A DNA stretch of 64,000 bases, from the NCBI RefSeq assembly GCF_017744445.1, contig NZ_JAGIBH010000002.1, positions 248,001 to 312,000 on the forward strand, in the 5' to 3' direction. Both the position numbers and the translations under genes were made by a program. Numbering within the stretch: the stretch's first letter is position 1; every line of letters begins with the position of its first letter. Positions 1 through 7,267 of the stretch are shown here, in pieces. The notes under the pieces are model-generated. The model was not told where the DNA came from, searched no databases, and was given only the letters and a program-made list of their open reading frames with translations. The stretch is from Caulobacter sp. GTDB lineage: Bacteria > Pseudomonadota > Alphaproteobacteria > Caulobacterales > Caulobacteraceae.

Positions 1-2
1 CC

Positions 3-1070
3 TGGGACTGGTGGAACGGCTCCAAGGTCGCCGGCGCGGAAGGCATGAACGACGCCACGATGAAGGGCTTCATCGACTTCGCCGCCGCCAACAAGCTGGA
101 GTACATGCTGATCGACGACGGCTGGTACGCCGGCTCGGGCCAAGCGCCGCAGGTTCTTCCGGGCACGGACGTTACCCGCGCCATCCCCGACATCCACATC
201 CAAGACCTGATCGCCTACGGCCGCGAGCGGGGCGTCGGTATCATGCTGTGGGTGCACTGGAAGGCGCTGGACGCCCAGATGGACGAGGCCTTGGCGGCCT
301 ACGAGAAATGGGGCGTGAAGGGGATCAAGGTCGACTTCATGGACCGCGACGACCAGCAGATCGTCGACTACTACCACCGCCTGCTGGAGAAGGCCGGCCA
401 GCATCACCTGATGGTCGACCTGCACGGCGCCTATCGCCCGACGGGCCTCACCCGCACCTATCCGCACTATGTGACGCAAGAGGGCGTGCTGGGGGCCGAG
501 TACAACAAGTGGAGCCGCCGCGTGACGGCCACCCACAACGTCACCCTGCCCTTCACCCGCATGCTGCTGGGGCCGATGGACTACACGCCCGGCGGCTTCC
601 GCAATGTGCGACCGCAGGACTTCAAGGACCAGTTCCTGCTGCCCACGGTGCAGACCACGCGCGGCCAGGCGCTGGCCATGTACGTGGTGTTCGACAGCCC
701 ACTGACCATGGTCAGCGACAGCCCCATCACCTACGCCGCCTCGCCCGCGGGCCTGGACTTCATCAGCACCGTCCCGACCAGCTGGGACGAGACCCGCGTG
801 CTGTCGGGCGAGATCGGCCAGTCGATCGTCATCGCCCGCCGCAAGGGCGACGACTGGTGGGTCGGGGCCATGACCAACGAGACGGAGCGGACGGTGAAGG
901 TCCCGCTGGGGTTCCTGGGGAATGGCAGCTTCAAGGCCGAGATTCGCGAGGACGGCGCCGAGCCGACGGCATTGAAGACGCGGACCCAGGCGGTGACGGG
1001 CAAGCAGAGCCTTACCCTGACGCTGGCGCCGAGTGGTGGCGGGGTGGTGAGGCTGACGCCTGCCAAATGA
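3..1070 (+). CDS. Glycoside hydrolase family 97 (alpha-galactosidase/alpha-glucosidase type), 5' end cut by window
   Basis: The reading frame is open from the first bases of the window, so the N-terminal part, including any signal peptide, lies outside. The visible 355 residues cover the (beta/alpha)8 catalytic barrel and the C-terminal beta domain. The segment IKVDFMDRDDQ (Asp near visible residue 111) fits the nucleophile strand of the retaining GH97 branch, and TQEGVLGAEYNKWS carries the conserved glutamates. Inverting SusB-type members lack that aspartate, so a retaining alpha-galactosidase is the better guess, though substrate cannot be fixed from sequence. It lies 178 bp upstream of a GH29 gene in the same orientation, separated by an inverted repeat. 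Stop is TGA at 1068-1070. Confidence 0.85.
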   Translation, partial: WDWWNGSKVAGAEGMNDATMKGFIDFAAANKLEYMLIDDGWYAGSGQAPQVLPGTDVTRAIPDIHIQDLIAYGRERGVGIMLWVHWKALDAQMDEALAAYEKWGVKGIKVDFMDRDDQQIVDYYHRLLEKAGQHHLMVDLHGAYRPTGLTRTYPHYVTQEGVLGAEYNKWSRRVTATHNVTLPFTRMLLGPMDYTPGGFRNVRPQDFKDQFLLPTVQTTRGQALAMYVVFDSPLTMVSDSPITYAASPAGLDFISTVPTSWDETRVLSGEIGQSIVIARRKGDDWWVGAMTNETERTVKVPLGFLGNGSFKAEIREDGAEPTALKTRTQAVTGKQSLTLTLAPSGGGVVRLTPAK

Positions 1071-1086
1071 GACCCAAACAAACCCC

Positions 1087-1227
1087 GCCTTCCTGGGCCT
1101 TGTGCCCAGGACCCATGCCGGAGGCAGGCTCGGCATCTGGCCAGCCTGCGGAGCGGCAAGTCCGCGATCCCCCTCCAAACTCAAGACCAGCTGAACCATG
1201 GGTCCTGGGCACAAGGCCCAGGAAGGC
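1087..1227. repeat. Long inverted repeat, family A copy 1
   Basis: Perfect 31-bp arms at 1087-1117 and 1197-1227 flank an 79-bp centre. Each arm is itself a small hairpin (CCTGGGC...GCCCAGG). A second full copy is at 61773-61910 and a degenerate one at 2846-2986. It sits between the GH97 and GH29 genes, and the right arm ends 22 bp before the GH29 start. Confidence 0.85.
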
Positions 1228-1248
1228 AAGATTTAGGGGTACTCGCTC

Positions 1249-2832
1249 GTGACCGTCACCCGACGCGACATGCTGGCGGCGACGGCCGCGCTCTCCGCCA
1301 GCCCCGCCCTCGCCGCGCCGCGTTTCCAGCCGTCTTGGGACTCGCTGGCGGCCAGCTACACGGTCCCCGACTGGTTCCGCGACGCCAAGCTCGGCATCTG
1401 GTCGCACTGGGGGCCGCAGTGCGTGCCCGAGTTCGGCGACTGGTACGGCCGGCAGATGTACCAGCAGGGCAACCGCTTCTACGAGCACCACCTGAAGACC
1501 TGGGGCCACCCGGCCGATTTCGGCTTCATGCAGTTCATCCCGCGCTGGAAGGCGGAAAACTGGGATCCCGAAGGCCTGATGAAGAAGTACGTCGCGGCCG
1601 GCGCGAAATACTTCATGTCGATGGCGAACCACCACGACAATCTCGACATGTTCGCCAGCCGCCACCACGCCTGGAACACCATGCGGGTCGGTCCGAAACG
1701 CGACATCGTCGGGACCTGGGCCAAGGTCGCGCGGGCGCATGGCCTGCGGTTCGGCGTCTCCAACCACGCCGCCCACGCCTGGCACTGGTGGCAGACGGCC
1801 TATGGCTATGACGCCGAGGGCCCGCGTCGGGGCCAGCGCTACGACGCCTTCAACCTGACCAGAGCCATGGGCAAGGGCCAGTGGTGGGAAGGCCTGGATC
1901 CGCAGGAGCTCTACACGGGGCAGAACATGGTCATCCCCGACGGGATCGACACCATCAAGGCCGCCAATGCCTGGCACGACGCCCATGACGGCGAGTGGCT
2001 GGATACCCCGCCGCCGAACAATCCGGGTTTCGTGAAGACCTGGCTCGACCGCCAGAACGATCTGGTCGACCGCTATCGGCCCGACCTGGTCTATTTCGAC
2101 AATTACGGCCTGCCGCTGGGCCAGGCGGGCCTGGACGCCACGGCGCACTACTACAACCGCCAGAGCGGCGACGTCGTGGTGACGGGCAAGAAGCTGTCGC
2201 CCCTGCAACGCCGGGCCATCGTCGAGGACGTCGAGCGCGGCTTCTCCGACCGGCTGCGGCCCGAGCCCTGGCAGACCGACACCTGCATCGGCAGCTGGCA
2301 CTACGACCGGCCGCTGTACGAGCGCGGCGGCTACAAGTCCGGGCGCGACGTCATCCAGCGGCTGATCGACGTGGTCAGCAAGAACGGCTGCCTGCTGCTG
2401 TCCATCCCCCAGCGCGGCGACGGCTCGATCGACGACAAGGAAGAGAAGGTCCTGGCCGACATGGGCGCGTGGATCGCCGTCAATGGCGAGGCGATCTACG
2501 GCTCGCGGCCCTGGCGCATGTTCGGCGAAGGCCCGACCAGGCTGGTCGAGGGCATGCAGAACGAGGGCGGCGCCAAGCCGTTCGAGGCGGCCGACATCCG
2601 CTTCACCACCAAGGCCGGCGCGCTCTACGCCCTGCCGATGGCCTGGCCCGAGGGGAGCTTGAAGATCGAGAGCTTAGCGGGCGCGCCGGGCGAGGTGCGG
2701 CGCGTGACCCTGCTGGGCGGCGATGATCCCCTGCCCTTCCGGCTCGAGGCCGGCGGGCTGGTCGTCGAGCTGCCGCAACGGCGGCCGGCGTTCACGCCGG
2801 TTCTCAAAATAGAAGGACCAGGCCTGACCTAG
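1249..2832 (+). CDS. Alpha-L-fucosidase family protein (GH29), Tat-exported
   Basis: 527 residues beginning at a GTG. The first 23 residues (TRRDML then a hydrophobic stretch to ALAAP) look like a twin-arginine signal, so the enzyme should act in the periplasm. The GH29 signature is seen in the N-terminal HWGP segment (residues 53-56), the NHHDNLDMF segment (127-135) and the strand VYFDNYG, whose Asp284 aligns with the catalytic nucleophile. The segment after strand 5 reads GVSNHAAHAWHWW instead of the usual tyrosine/serine-rich form, so this is a divergent subfamily and the sugar specificity is uncertain. Role inferred: removal of alpha-linked fucose or a related sugar from plant oligosaccharides, together with the upstream GH97. 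Confidence 0.85.
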   Translation: MTVTRRDMLAATAALSASPALAAPRFQPSWDSLAASYTVPDWFRDAKLGIWSHWGPQCVPEFGDWYGRQMYQQGNRFYEHHLKTWGHPADFGFMQFIPRWKAENWDPEGLMKKYVAAGAKYFMSMANHHDNLDMFASRHHAWNTMRVGPKRDIVGTWAKVARAHGLRFGVSNHAAHAWHWWQTAYGYDAEGPRRGQRYDAFNLTRAMGKGQWWEGLDPQELYTGQNMVIPDGIDTIKAANAWHDAHDGEWLDTPPPNNPGFVKTWLDRQNDLVDRYRPDLVYFDNYGLPLGQAGLDATAHYYNRQSGDVVVTGKKLSPLQRRAIVEDVERGFSDRLRPEPWQTDTCIGSWHYDRPLYERGGYKSGRDVIQRLIDVVSKNGCLLLSIPQRGDGSIDDKEEKVLADMGAWIAVNGEAIYGSRPWRMFGEGPTRLVEGMQNEGGAKPFEAADIRFTTKAGALYALPMAWPEGSLKIESLAGAPGEVRRVTLLGGDDPLPFRLEAGGLVVELPQRRPAFTPVLKIEGPGLT

Positions 2833-2845
2833 ATCCCCCTTCATT

Positions 2846-2986
2846 GCCTCCCTAGGCCTTGTGCCTAGGGCCCATGGTTCAGCCGCCGCTTTCTTGAACC
2901 CGTGTGCGCCCGCACCGGCGGAGAGCTCCGTCCCTCGCCGAGCCCAGCCGCACCAGGGGTCCTCGCCACATGGGCGAGGAAGGCGA
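2846..2986. repeat. Inverted repeat, family A copy 2 (degenerate)
   Basis: The left arm at 2846-2876 matches the family A arm with CCTAGG replacing CCTGGG. The right arm (about 2954-2986) has decayed and keeps only its outer part and GAGGAAGGC end. It lies in the convergent gap between the GH29 gene and the minus-strand flagellin. Nothing coding is evident in 2833-3004. Confidence 0.6.
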
Positions 2987-3004
2987 AATTTTGGAGCAAC
3001 CAAG

Positions 3005-3033
3005 AAAAAGGGGCGAGCCTCGCGGCTCGCCCC
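3005..3033 (-). terminator. Rho-independent terminator of flagellin 1
   Basis: Read on the minus strand: a perfect 10-bp GC stem (3010-3019 with 3024-3033), a GCGA tetraloop and then five T residues. It lies 45 bp after the flagellin stop codon. Confidence 0.9.
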
Positions 3034-3077
3034 CAGCCTTTCCAGGCGACCTTTACGCGGTCGCCAGGGAACCTCTC

Positions 3078-3905
3078 TTAGCGGAACAGGCTCAGGATCG
3101 ACGAACTGGATTGGTTCGCGATCGATAGGGCCTGGATGCCCAGCTGCTGCTTGGTCTGCAGCGACTGCAGCTTGGCGCTTTCCTTGGCCAGGTCGGCATC
3201 CACCAGGTTGCCGACACCGGCGTCCAGGCTGTCTTGCAGCTTGCCGACGAAGGTCAGGTGGGTGTCCAGACCGGTCGAGGCGGTGCCCAACGAAGCCAGC
3301 TTGTTGGTGGCGGTGCCGATGGCCTTGTCGATGGTGCTGATCATCGTCTTGGCGTCGCTGGCGTTGGCGAAGGTCGGGACCGTGGTCTTGTCGATGCCCA
3401 GGCCTTCCAGGGTCAGGGACTGCGCCTTGACCGTGAAGGTCGAACCGTCGGTGTTGGCCAGGAACATCAGGTTGGCGGTCTTGCCGTCGGCGATGCTGAT
3501 GCCGTTGAACTTGGCATTCGTGGCGGCCTTCTCGACCTGCTCGCGCAGCGAGTTGAAGTCCGACACCAGGGCGTTGAACGACGACGTGTTCAGCGAGGTG
3601 TCGGAAGCGGCCAGGGCCTTTTCCTTCATCTTGCCCAGCAGGTCGGTGATGGTGTCGCCAGCCGCCAGAGCCACATCGATGGTCGATTGACCGCGTTGCA
3701 GCGAGTCCTTGACCGCGTTCAGCGACGAGGCGGTGGCCGACTGGTTCTTGGCCATGGCCCAGATCGCGCCGTTGTCCTTGGCGTTACCGACCTTCTTGCC
3801 GGTGTTGATGCGCTGCTGGACGGTTTGCAGCTCGCTGTTGGTCGAGTTCAGGTTTTGCAGGGCGATCATGGCCCCGCTGTTCGTGTTGATGCTGTTCAGC
3901 GCCAT
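3078..3905 (-). CDS. Flagellin 1 (alpha-flagellin type)
   Basis: 275 residues, a short flagellin as in Caulobacter, with the D0/D1 domains conserved at both ends ([13 protein letters not shown] at the N-terminus, [15 protein letters not shown] at the C-terminus) and only a small central variable region. It is exported by the flagellar type III apparatus and polymerises into the filament. It differs from the neighbouring paralogue (4188-5015) at 24 of 275 positions, nearly all between residues 105 and 200. A strong AGGAGA ribosome site precedes the ATG. The leader carries two hairpins also found in the paralogue, which suggests post-transcriptional control of the FlbT kind known for Caulobacter fljK. 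Which of fljK/M/N/O it corresponds to cannot be decided here. Confidence 0.95.
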   Translation of the reverse strand: MALNSINTNSGAMIALQNLNSTNSELQTVQQRINTGKKVGNAKDNGAIWAMAKNQSATASSLNAVKDSLQRGQSTIDVALAAGDTITDLLGKMKEKALAASDTSLNTSSFNALVSDFNSLREQVEKAATNAKFNGISIADGKTANLMFLANTDGSTFTVKAQSLTLEGLGIDKTTVPTFANASDAKTMISTIDKAIGTATNKLASLGTASTGLDTHLTFVGKLQDSLDAGVGNLVDADLAKESAKLQSLQTKQQLGIQALSIANQSSSSILSLFR

Positions 3906-3932
3906 AACGAAACATCTCCTATTCGAGGTGTT

Positions 3933-3971
3933 CCGGTGTCTTTTTGACGACCGGTGGGCATTTTACCCACC
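3933..3971 (-). promoter_or_regulatory. Flagellin 1 leader with two tandem hairpins
   Basis: Hairpin I (3933-3954) pairs CCGGT/ACCGG and GTC/GAC around a T5 loop. Hairpin II (3953-3971) pairs GGTGGG/CCCACC. They lie 28-66 nt upstream of the start codon, with hairpin II at the 5' side of the transcript. The same two structures occur in flagellin 2 with compensatory base changes. Candidate binding region for the flagellin translation regulator FlbT (inference). Confidence 0.6.
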
Positions 3972-4060
3972 GCGACATTATGACGCCGACCTTTCGATAC
4001 CCTTTATGAGTTGTAGTTACTTCCTTAACAACCAAACTAATCCGTTAAATACTTTTAACT

Positions 4061-4104
4061 GTGAGTCTAACTAGACTCACGAATGAGTCTGATCAGACTC
4101 ATTC
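4061..4104. promoter_or_regulatory. Double palindrome with four phased GANTC sites
   Basis: A 20-bp near-perfect palindrome (4061-4080) abuts a perfect 24-bp palindrome (4081-4104). Together they place the 7-mer TGAGTCT or its complement at 4062, 4073, 4084 and 4095, an exact 11-bp period. Each 7-mer contains a GANTC CcrM methylation target. The element lies between the terminator of flagellin 2 and the start of flagellin 1, 156-199 bp upstream of the latter. Confidence 0.6.
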
Positions 4105-4129
4105 CTCCTGACGAATACTGGCCCCATAG

Positions 4130-4156
4130 AAAAAGGGCGGACCCGAAGGCCCGCCC
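4130..4156 (-). terminator. Rho-independent terminator of flagellin 2
   Basis: On the minus strand: a 9-bp stem with one G-U pair (4135-4143 with 4148-4156), a TTCG tetraloop, then a T5 tract at 4134-4130. It lies 31 bp beyond the stop codon and separates the two flagellin transcripts. Confidence 0.9.
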
Positions 4157-4187
4157 CTCTCGACGACCAAAATCGCCGAAGTCAGCT

Positions 4188-5015
4188 TTAGCGGAACAGG
4201 CTGAGGATCGACGAACTGGATTGGTTCGCGATCGACAACGCCTGGATGCCCAACTGCTGCTTGGTCTGCAGCGACTGCAGCTTGGCGCTTTCCTTGGCCA
4301 GGTCGGCATCCACCAGGTTGCCCACGCCGGCTTCCAGGCTGTCTTGCAGCTTGCCGACGAAGGTCAGGTGGGTGTCGAGACCGGTCGAGGCCGTGCCCAG
4401 CGACGCCAGCTTGTTGGTGGCGGTGCCGATGGCCTTGTCGATGGTCGTGATCATCGTCTTGGCCGCGCTGGCCGTGGCGAAGGTCGGCGACGCGGTCGGA
4501 TTGATCCCCAGACCGGCCAGGCTCAGGGACTGCGCCTTCACGGTGAAGACCGAGCCGTCCGTGTTGGCCAGGAAGGTCAGGTTGGCGGTGCTACCGTCAG
4601 CCACGCTGGCGCCGTTGAACTTGGCGTTCGTGGCGGCCTTCGAGATCTGGTCGCGCAGCGAGTTGAAGTCCGACACCAGGGCGTTGAACGAGGCGGTGTT
4701 CAGCGAGGTGTCGGAAGCGGCCAGGGCCTTTTCCTTCATCTTGCCGAGCAGGTCGGTGATGGTGTCACCAGCCGCCAGAGCCACATCGATGGTCGATTGA
4801 CCACGTTGCAGCGAGTCCTTCACCGCGTTCAGCGACGAGGCGGTGGCCGATTGGCTCTTGGCCATGGCCCAGATCGCGCCGTTGTCCTTGGCGCTGCCCA
4901 CCTTCTTGCCGGTGTTGATGCGCTGTTGGGTGACTTGCAGCTCGTTGTTGGTCGAGTTCAGGTTTTGCAGGGCGATCATGGCCCCGCTGTTCGTGTTGAT
5001 GCTGTTCAGCGCCAT
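4188..5015 (-). CDS. Flagellin 2 (alpha-flagellin type)
   Basis: 275 residues, about 91 percent identical to flagellin 1 by direct comparison (24 differences), with the last 95 residues almost unchanged. The near identity at both ends suggests recent duplication or gene conversion. Same AGGAGA ribosome site and same leader architecture as flagellin 1. It has its own terminator, so the two genes are separate transcripts rather than an operon. C. crescentus carries three alpha-flagellin genes at its comparable locus; only two are present here. Filament structural protein, secreted through the flagellar export apparatus. Confidence 0.95.
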   Translation of the reverse strand: MALNSINTNSGAMIALQNLNSTNNELQVTQQRINTGKKVGSAKDNGAIWAMAKSQSATASSLNAVKDSLQRGQSTIDVALAAGDTITDLLGKMKEKALAASDTSLNTASFNALVSDFNSLRDQISKAATNAKFNGASVADGSTANLTFLANTDGSVFTVKAQSLSLAGLGINPTASPTFATASAAKTMITTIDKAIGTATNKLASLGTASTGLDTHLTFVGKLQDSLEAGVGNLVDADLAKESAKLQSLQTKQQLGIQALSIANQSSSSILSLFR

Positions 5016-5042
5016 AACGAAACATCTCCTATTCGAGGTGTT

Positions 5043-5081
5043 CCGGCGTCGTTTTGACGGCCGGTGAGCGTTTTGCTCACG
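5043..5081 (-). promoter_or_regulatory. Flagellin 2 leader with two tandem hairpins
   Basis: Hairpin I (5043-5064) pairs CCGGC/GCCGG and GTC/GAC. Hairpin II (5064-5080) pairs GTGAGC/GCTCAC. Compared with flagellin 1, one T-A pair in hairpin I has become C-G and one G-C pair in hairpin II has become A-T, both on the two sides of the stem together. An AT-rich element (TATTATGT on the minus strand, 5091-5098) lies just upstream and resembles a similarly placed CATAATGT in flagellin 1; it may be part of the promoter. The rest of 5082-5254 is AT-rich with no gene seen. Confidence 0.6.
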
Positions 5082-5254
5082 TGCATCCTCACATAATAGG
5101 ACTAAGCGTTCGTTGAGATTTCAGTATTCTACAATTAAGATTTTGGATTATTTTGTTAATTATTAAATGAAGACTACTTCTATGCCTGTATCAAAATGGC
5201 ACAACCTCAACTCAACTTGGGTACATCTTAAAGTATAGAACCGCTACCTTAGGG

Positions 5255-5371
5255 TCAGCGATCGGCCAGGTAGAGGCGGGGCGAACGATAGTGCTTGGCG
5301 ATCGCCCGGATGGTGATCACGAAGACGAACCCTTTCCACAGGTCGGCGAAAAAGCTGCCGCGACGACGCAT
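5255..5371 (-). CDS. Small basic protein of 38 residues, unknown
   Basis: Starts MRRRGSFFADLWKGFVF and ends in YLADR. A good ribosome site, AAGGAG, lies 8 nt before the ATG, which is the main reason to believe it. It contains one hydrophobic segment (residues 12-25, rich in F, V and I) that could sit at or in the membrane, followed by a basic tail. It is downstream of wrbA on the same strand but separated from it by a terminator-like hairpin. I do not recognise the family; conservation in other Caulobacter genomes would settle whether it is real. Confidence 0.5.
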   Translation of the reverse strand: MRRRGSFFADLWKGFVFVITIRAIAKHYRSPRLYLADR

Positions 5372-5401
5372 GACGAGACTCCTTGTTTTGAGGTGGAACG
5401 A

Positions 5402-5447
5402 AGAAAAGGCCGACCGGCTCCCTGGGAGGGGAGAGAGCCGGCCGGCC
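5402..5447 (-). terminator. Terminator of wrbA
   Basis: Minus-strand hairpin with 13-nt arms (5435-5447 and 5408-5420, one mismatch) followed by TTTTCTT. Located 50-100 bp after the wrbA stop codon. Confidence 0.8.
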
Positions 5448-5499
5448 TCTTACGACCGGTCGCTGGGGGAGAGGCGACCGGTTACGACCTCAAGCGCGA

Positions 5500-6099
5500 T
5501 CAGCCGTGCAGCTTGATCGCGGTCTCGGCGATGCGGCGACCCTGATAGCGGGCGCCGTCCAGCTCGTTGGCGCTGGGCTGACGCGAACCGTCGCCGCCGG
5601 CGATGGTGGTGGCCCCGTACGGGCTGCCGCCGGTCACTTCGTCCAGGGTCATCTGGCCGGCATGGCCATAGTCCAGGCCTACGATCGTCGTGCCGAAATG
5701 CAGCAGGTTAGTGATGATCGAGAACAGGGTGGTTTCCTGGCCGCCGTGCTGGGTCGCCGTCGAAGTGAAGGCGCCGGCCACCTTGCCGTGCAGGGCGCCG
5801 CGAGCCCACAGGCCGCCAGCCGCGTCGAAGAAGGCCGCGACCTGCGAGGCCATGCGGCCAAAACGGGTCGGAGCGCCGACGATGATGGCGTCGTAGTTGG
5901 CCAAGTCTTCCACGGCCGCGACCGGGGCCTCCTGGTCCAGCTTGAAGTGGGCGCCCTTGGCGATTTCGAGCGGCACGGTTTCCGGCACGCGCTTGATGTC
6001 GACGGTCGCGCCGGCTTCGCGGGCGCCCTCGGCGACGGCCTTGGCCATCGTTTCCAGGTGACCGTAGGACGAATAGTAGAGAACCAGAACCTTGGCCAT
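5500..6099 (-). CDS. wrbA: NAD(P)H:quinone oxidoreductase, WrbA type
   Basis: 199 residues, the usual WrbA length. The N-terminal flavodoxin-like FMN loop reads [12 protein letters not shown] (residues 8-19), followed by the WrbA segments [12 protein letters not shown] (about 75-86) and [14 protein letters not shown] (112-125). It is expected to be a cytosolic FMN enzyme that reduces quinones by two electrons and so limits redox cycling. It is transcribed divergently from a LysR regulator with a 127-bp gap that contains an inverted repeat, so quinone- or redox-responsive control by that regulator is likely. Ends in a clear terminator. Confidence 0.95.
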   Translation of the reverse strand: MAKVLVLYYSSYGHLETMAKAVAEGAREAGATVDIKRVPETVPLEIAKGAHFKLDQEAPVAAVEDLANYDAIIVGAPTRFGRMASQVAAFFDAAGGLWARGALHGKVAGAFTSTATQHGGQETTLFSIITNLLHFGTTIVGLDYGHAGQMTLDEVTGGSPYGATTIAGGDGSRQPSANELDGARYQGRRIAETAIKLHG

Positions 6100-6189
6100 G
6101 ACGGCTAATCCCTTGCCTTGATGCTTTGGCGAGAGCAGCTCGCCCCCGTCGTTGGCGGAGGTTTTGGCGCCGCTTAGGCTTGCGCGGTA

Positions 6190-6227
6190 TCCGAATAAAA
6201 TCGTCTATGACGTTCGATATTTTCGAA
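6190..6227. promoter_or_regulatory. Candidate LysR operator between wrbA and the regulator
   Basis: An imperfect inverted repeat, TCCGAATAAAATCG (6190-6203) and CGATATTTTCGAA (6215-6227), lies in the divergent gap and touches the likely regulator start. Size and place fit a LysR-type regulatory site. Confidence 0.4.
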
Positions 6228-7141
6228 TGACGAGAAAGAACGTGAGAGAGCCTGGCGCGCCCACCCTGGACCAGCTGACCGTGTTCCTGACCATCGTCGA
6301 GGAAGGCGGCTTCGCCGCCGCCGCCCGGCGGCTGAACCGGGCCAACTCGGTGATCAGCTACGCCATCGCCAATCTGGAGGCCCAGCTGGGCCTGGCCCTG
6401 TTCGACCGCGACGCCGCCAAGAGCCCGGTGCTGACCGAGGCCGGCAAGGCGATGCTGGCCCGCGCCCGGGTGATCGCCGGCGACGTCGCCGCCCTGCGGG
6501 CACAGGCCAAGGGCCTGCTGCAGGGCCTTGAGGCCGAGGTGCATCTGGTGCTTGACGTCATGCTGCCGAGCGCACGGGTGGTCGACGCCTTGCGCGCCTT
6601 CCAGGCGGCCTTCCCGACCGTGACCCTGCGCCTGCATGTCGAGGGCCTGGGGGCCGTGACCCAGATGGTGCTGGACCGCCGCGCCACCCTGGGGATCGCC
6701 GGACCGCTGGACGTCGTCCACGGCGGCGACGAGCTGGACTACATCGCCGTCGGCGCGACCTTGCTGATCCCGGTGGCGGCCCCGGACCATCCGCTGGCGA
6801 AAGGTCCCAACGCCCCCGGCGCGGGCCGCGACCACACCCAGCTGGTGCTGACCGACCGCTCACACCTGACCGAAGGCCGCGACTTCGCCGTCGCCAGCGC
6901 CCACACCTGGCGGCTGGCGGACCTGGGCGCCAAGCACATCCTGCTGAAGGAGGGCCTGGGCTGGGGCAACATGCCCGAGCCGATGGTGCGCGAGGATCTG
7001 GAGGCCGGCCGTCTGGTTCGGCTGGACATGGCCGAGATGAACGGCGCGCACTACACGCTGCACGCGGTGCATCGCAGCGATACGCCGCCGGGGCCGGCGA
7101 CGGCGTTTCTGATCGAGCGGTTCAAGGGGCAGACGGACTAA
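6227..7141 (+). CDS. LysR-family transcriptional regulator
   Basis: About 304 residues from the ATG at 6227; an upstream in-frame ATG at 6152 would add 25 unlike residues and run through the divergent promoter, so I prefer the later start. The N-terminal winged HTH is seen in LDQLTVFLTIVEEGGFAAAARRL and SVISYAIANLEAQLG, followed by a periplasmic-binding-like effector domain from about residue 95. Its divergent placement next to wrbA is the classic arrangement for a LysR regulator of a quinone reductase. No effector can be named from sequence. Confidence 0.9.
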   Translation: MTRKNVREPGAPTLDQLTVFLTIVEEGGFAAAARRLNRANSVISYAIANLEAQLGLALFDRDAAKSPVLTEAGKAMLARARVIAGDVAALRAQAKGLLQGLEAEVHLVLDVMLPSARVVDALRAFQAAFPTVTLRLHVEGLGAVTQMVLDRRATLGIAGPLDVVHGGDELDYIAVGATLLIPVAAPDHPLAKGPNAPGAGRDHTQLVLTDRSHLTEGRDFAVASAHTWRLADLGAKHILLKEGLGWGNMPEPMVREDLEAGRLVRLDMAEMNGAHYTLHAVHRSDTPPGPATAFLIERFKGQTD

Positions 7142-7143
7142 AG

Positions 7144-7264
7144 CCCTCTCCCCTTGCGGGAGAGGGTGGCCCGCGAAGCGGGTCGGGTGAGGGGTCGCGC
7201 GGCGGCGCCGAGAAACCCCTCATCCGTCAGCTTCGCTGACACCTTCTCCCGCAAGGGGAGAAGG
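7144..7264. repeat. Inverted repeat, family F
   Basis: Left part CCCTCTCCCCTTGCGGGAG and right part CTTCTCCCGCAAGGGGAG form an intergenic inverted repeat in the convergent gap between the LysR gene and the GH31 gene; the right arm ends at the GH31 stop. It may terminate both transcripts. Confidence 0.7.
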
Positions 7265-7267
7265 AAG

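Noticed and set aside
11-1252. Long Arg/Gly/Pro-rich open frame overlapping the GH97 gene
   Set aside because: It is a shadow: the alternative frame gives continuous GH97 homology and motifs. Such frames stay open because of high GC, and many others like it across the window were left out.
4044-4057. CtrA site TTAA-N7-TTAA upstream of flagellin 1
   Set aside because: The two TTAA words are six, not seven, bases apart, and the region is AT-rich, so chance matches are likely.
5180-5230. Sigma-54 promoter (TGGCAC seen in the AT-rich flagellin 2 upstream region)
   Set aside because: It points the wrong way and lacks the TTGC element at the correct distance.
6152-6226. Longer LysR start
   Set aside because: It crosses the divergent promoter and operator region and adds residues unlike the family; ATG 6227 gives the usual length.
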